This document shows positions 62,086-64,000 of a stretch of DNA of 64,000 nucleotides, piece after piece (within the stretch, counting starts at the first letter, position 1; each line of letters opens with the position of its first letter). Origin of the DNA: Bradyrhizobium sp. KBS0727. GTDB lineage: Bacteria; Pseudomonadota; Alphaproteobacteria; Rhizobiales; Xanthobacteraceae. A program made the translations under genes and the position numbers. Below the pieces are notes generated by a model, which was not told the origin of the DNA, ran no database searches, and worked only from the letters and a program-made list of their open reading frames with translations. The stretch is taken from the NCBI RefSeq assembly GCF_005937885.2, contig NZ_CP042176.1, positions 4,831,501 to 4,895,500 on the forward strand, read 5' to 3'.

Positions 62086-62910
62086 GTGGCTTACGCTTTG
62101 GAAGTGCGCGGGGTGTCACTGCGCTTTGGTGGCGTCCGTGCGCTGACCGAAGTCAGCTTCGGCGTCAACGACGGCGAGTTGTTTTCGATCATCGGGCCGA
62201 ACGGCGCCGGCAAGACCTCGATCGTCAATTGCATCTCGGGCCGCTACAAGCCGACCGAAGGCCAGCTGCTCTATCGCGGCAGGGACATCACCGGCCTGAA
62301 CCCGAACGCGCGTCCCTCGCTCGGCATCGGCCGCACCTTCCAGAACCTGGCGCTGTTCCACCATATGAGCGTGCTCGACAACATCATGGTCGGGCGGCAC
62401 CATTTGCTGAAGAACAACTTCATCACGGGATCGCTGTACTGGCTGACCGGAGCGCGGCGCGAGGAACTCGAGCACCGTCGCAAGGTGGAGGAAATCATCG
62501 ACTTCCTCGACCTGCAGTCGGTCCGCAAGGCCACCGCCGGTACCCTGCCCTACGGCCTGCGCAAACGCGTCGAGCTTGCCCGCGCGATGGCGCTGGAGCC
62601 GCAGTTGATCCTGTTGGACGAGCCGATGGCCGGCATGAACTTCGAGGAAAAGGAGGACATGGCGCGCTACATCGTCGACCTTAACGAAGAGTTCGGCATG
62701 ACCGTGATGATGATTGAGCACGACATGGGCGTGGTGATGGATATCTCCCACCGCGTCATGGTGCTGGATTTCGGCCGCAAGATCGCCGAGGGCGATCCCG
62801 CGGCTGTGCTCGCCGATCCCCATGTCAAGCGCGCCTATCTCGGCGAAGAGGACGAGGTCCTCGTCGATCCCGACGACAAGCCCACCGCGGCCCCGGAGTG
62901 CGCGGCATGA
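62086..62910 (+). CDS. Branched-chain amino acid type ABC transporter ATPase (LivG-like)
   Basis: A 274-residue ATPase: Walker A IGPNGAGKTSIVNCISGRYK, the GIGRTFQNLALFHHMSVLDN segment, Walker B LILLDEPMAGMNFEEK and MMIEHDMGVVMDISHRVMV. The signature region is TLPYGLRKRVELARAM. The start is GTG at 62086, five bases after GGAGG. Its stop overlaps the acyl-CoA synthetase start (ATGA). This pairing suggests uptake plus CoA activation of an acyl or aromatic acid; the permeases should follow outside the window. Confidence 0.92.
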   Translation: MAYALEVRGVSLRFGGVRALTEVSFGVNDGELFSIIGPNGAGKTSIVNCISGRYKPTEGQLLYRGRDITGLNPNARPSLGIGRTFQNLALFHHMSVLDNIMVGRHHLLKNNFITGSLYWLTGARREELEHRRKVEEIIDFLDLQSVRKATAGTLPYGLRKRVELARAMALEPQLILLDEPMAGMNFEEKEDMARYIVDLNEEFGMTVMMIEHDMGVVMDISHRVMVLDFGRKIAEGDPAAVLADPHVKRAYLGEEDEVLVDPDDKPTAAPECAA

Positions 62911-64000
62911 TGGATTACGCCGGCCGTGTGGCCCAAGCCGATACCTATCCGAAAATGCTGCGCCTCAACGCCAAAGAGCACGGCGGCGAGATTGCGCTGC
63001 GCGAAAAGGATCTCGGGCTGTGGCGGGTCTTCACCTGGAACGACTACCAAAGCCGCGTTCATGATTTCGCCCTCGGCATGGTCGAACTGGGGCTCGGGCG
63101 CGGCGACGTCATCGGCGTGATCGGCGACAACCGGCCGGACTGGGTGGCGGCCGAAATCGCAACCCATGCCATCGGCGCCATGAGCCTCGGCCTTTATCGC
63201 GACGTGCTCGACGAGGAAGCCGCGTATCTCTTGAGTTACGGCGAGGCCAAACTGGTCTTTGCCGAGGACGAAGAACAGGTCGACAAGCTGCTGGCGCTGG
63301 CCGAGCGCGTGCCGAACCTCAAGCACATCGTCTATTCCGATCCGCGCGGCATGCGGAAATATGACGATCCGCGCCTGATGGAGGCCGAAAAGCTGGCCAC
63401 GATGGGCCGCGAACGGGCGGCGCGCGAACCGGGTCTTTACGATCGCCTGGTGGACCAAACCAAGGGCGAGGACGTCGCCATCCTCTGCACCACCTCGGGC
63501 ACCACGGCCAATCCCAAGCTGGCGATGCTGGCGGCCGGACGCGTCTTGAGGCATTGCGCGACTTATCTCTCGTTCGATCCGAAGGGACCGGATGACGAAT
63601 ACGTCTCGGTGCTGCCGCTGCCCTGGATCATGGAACAGGTTTACGTGCTCGGCAAAGGCCTGCTCTGCCGGATGAAGGTCAACTTCGTCGAAGAGCCCGA
63701 CACCATGATGAACGACTTCCGCGAGATCGCGCCGACCTTCGTGCTGTTCGCCCCGAGGGTCTGGGAATCGATCGCGGCGGATGTGCGCGCCGGCGTGATG
63801 GACTCCTCGCCGCTCAAACAGAAATTGTACGACCTCGGCATGAAGACCGGGCTTGCGGCGCTCGCCGAAGGCAAGCACTCGATGCTGGCCGACAAGGTCC
63901 TGTTCCGCGCGCTGCGCGACCGCCTCGGCTTCACGCGGCTGCGCTCGGCTGCGACCGGAGGTGCTGCGCTCGGGCCGGATACGTTCAAGTTCTTCCAGGC
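62907..64000 (+). CDS. AMP-dependent acyl-CoA synthetase, N-terminal part, cut by window edge
   Basis: 364 residues are visible and the frame is open at the edge. The protein has the ATP/AMP motif CTTSGTTANPKLAML, an N-terminal segment typical of long-chain acyl-CoA synthetases (GDVIGVIGDNRPDWVAAE) and VLPLPWIMEQVYVLGKGLL. It would activate a carboxylic acid as acyl-AMP, then acyl-CoA. Coupled to the ABC ATPase. In TTANPK, Ala-Asn replaces the more usual Gly/Lys, still within family range. Confidence 0.92.
   Translation, partial: MMDYAGRVAQADTYPKMLRLNAKEHGGEIALREKDLGLWRVFTWNDYQSRVHDFALGMVELGLGRGDVIGVIGDNRPDWVAAEIATHAIGAMSLGLYRDVLDEEAAYLLSYGEAKLVFAEDEEQVDKLLALAERVPNLKHIVYSDPRGMRKYDDPRLMEAEKLATMGRERAAREPGLYDRLVDQTKGEDVAILCTTSGTTANPKLAMLAAGRVLRHCATYLSFDPKGPDDEYVSVLPLPWIMEQVYVLGKGLLCRMKVNFVEEPDTMMNDFREIAPTFVLFAPRVWESIAADVRAGVMDSSPLKQKLYDLGMKTGLAALAEGKHSMLADKVLFRALRDRLGFTRLRSAATGGAALGPDTFKFFQ

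Overview
This is a GC-rich, gene-dense stretch of an alphaproteobacterial chromosome, most like Bradyrhizobium or a close Bradyrhizobiaceae relative. The grounds are the gene repertoire (YbfB-type MFS, Bug receptor, several Liv-type ABC genes, FAH- and Ldh-family enzymes, ahcY next to metK) and many intergenic palindromic repeats of kinds I associate with that group. The assignment rests on recognition; no database was searched. No rRNA, tRNA, CRISPR array, intact insertion sequence or prophage was seen.

Layout. 1-6.9 kb: the end of a glycosyltransferase / metallophosphoesterase pair, thiD, a stand-alone Lrp-type ligand-binding domain, an Ldh-family oxidoreductase, a membrane-anchored J-domain protein, two c-type cytochromes and a CHRD protein. 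7-9.3 kb: a CoxL-type molybdenum hydroxylase large subunit without partner subunits. 9.5-31.4 kb: a cell-surface polysaccharide/LPS region. It holds murJ, a DegT aminotransferase and Gfo/Idh dehydrogenase pair, GDP-mannose synthesis (manC), a UDP-glucuronate 4-epimerase type enzyme, a flippase-like membrane protein, a WecA-type initiating transferase, a WbpM/CapD dehydratase, an O-antigen ligase, the heptose genes hldE, hldD, waaF and gmhB, a GT4 transferase and galE. Inside it lies a broken 3' remnant of a second O-antigen ligase in an apparently AT-richer patch, a likely recombination scar. It also contains a translationally coupled zinc-metallopeptidase / ATP-grasp ligase pair of unknown function.

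31.5-39.5 kb: an MsbA-like ABC exporter, an FAH-family hydrolase, an alpha/beta hydrolase, a LysR regulator divergent from an SDR / tautomerase / MFS operon, and two coupled small proteins (DUF2158-like and zinc ribbon). 39.5-42 kb: an unknown polytopic membrane protein preceded by an excellent PHO box, convergent with an orphan YcaO-family enzyme. 42-43 kb: repeat-rich, nearly gene-free DNA. 43-51.9 kb: a Baeyer-Villiger-type monooxygenase, then an S-adenosylmethionine block (an HTH-plus-methyltransferase protein, metK, ahcY on one strand), a secreted TPR-caspase protein and a MetE-C-like methyltransferase. 51.9-56.6 kb: a complete livKHMGF operon whose downstream neighbour is that methyltransferase. 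56.9-64 kb: a small lipoprotein, a DUF2939 protein, purU, a HemD-like protein, an orphan Bug receptor, a Crp/Fnr regulator, and a Liv-type ABC ATPase coupled to an acyl-CoA synthetase that runs off the window.

The best candidates for undescribed biology are the metallopeptidase/ATP-grasp pair, the orphan YcaO beside a predicted PhoB-controlled membrane protein, the HTH-methyltransferase next to metK/ahcY, and the O-antigen ligase scar. All gene calls come from reading the sequence; start sites were set by start-codon context and Shine-Dalgarno matches.
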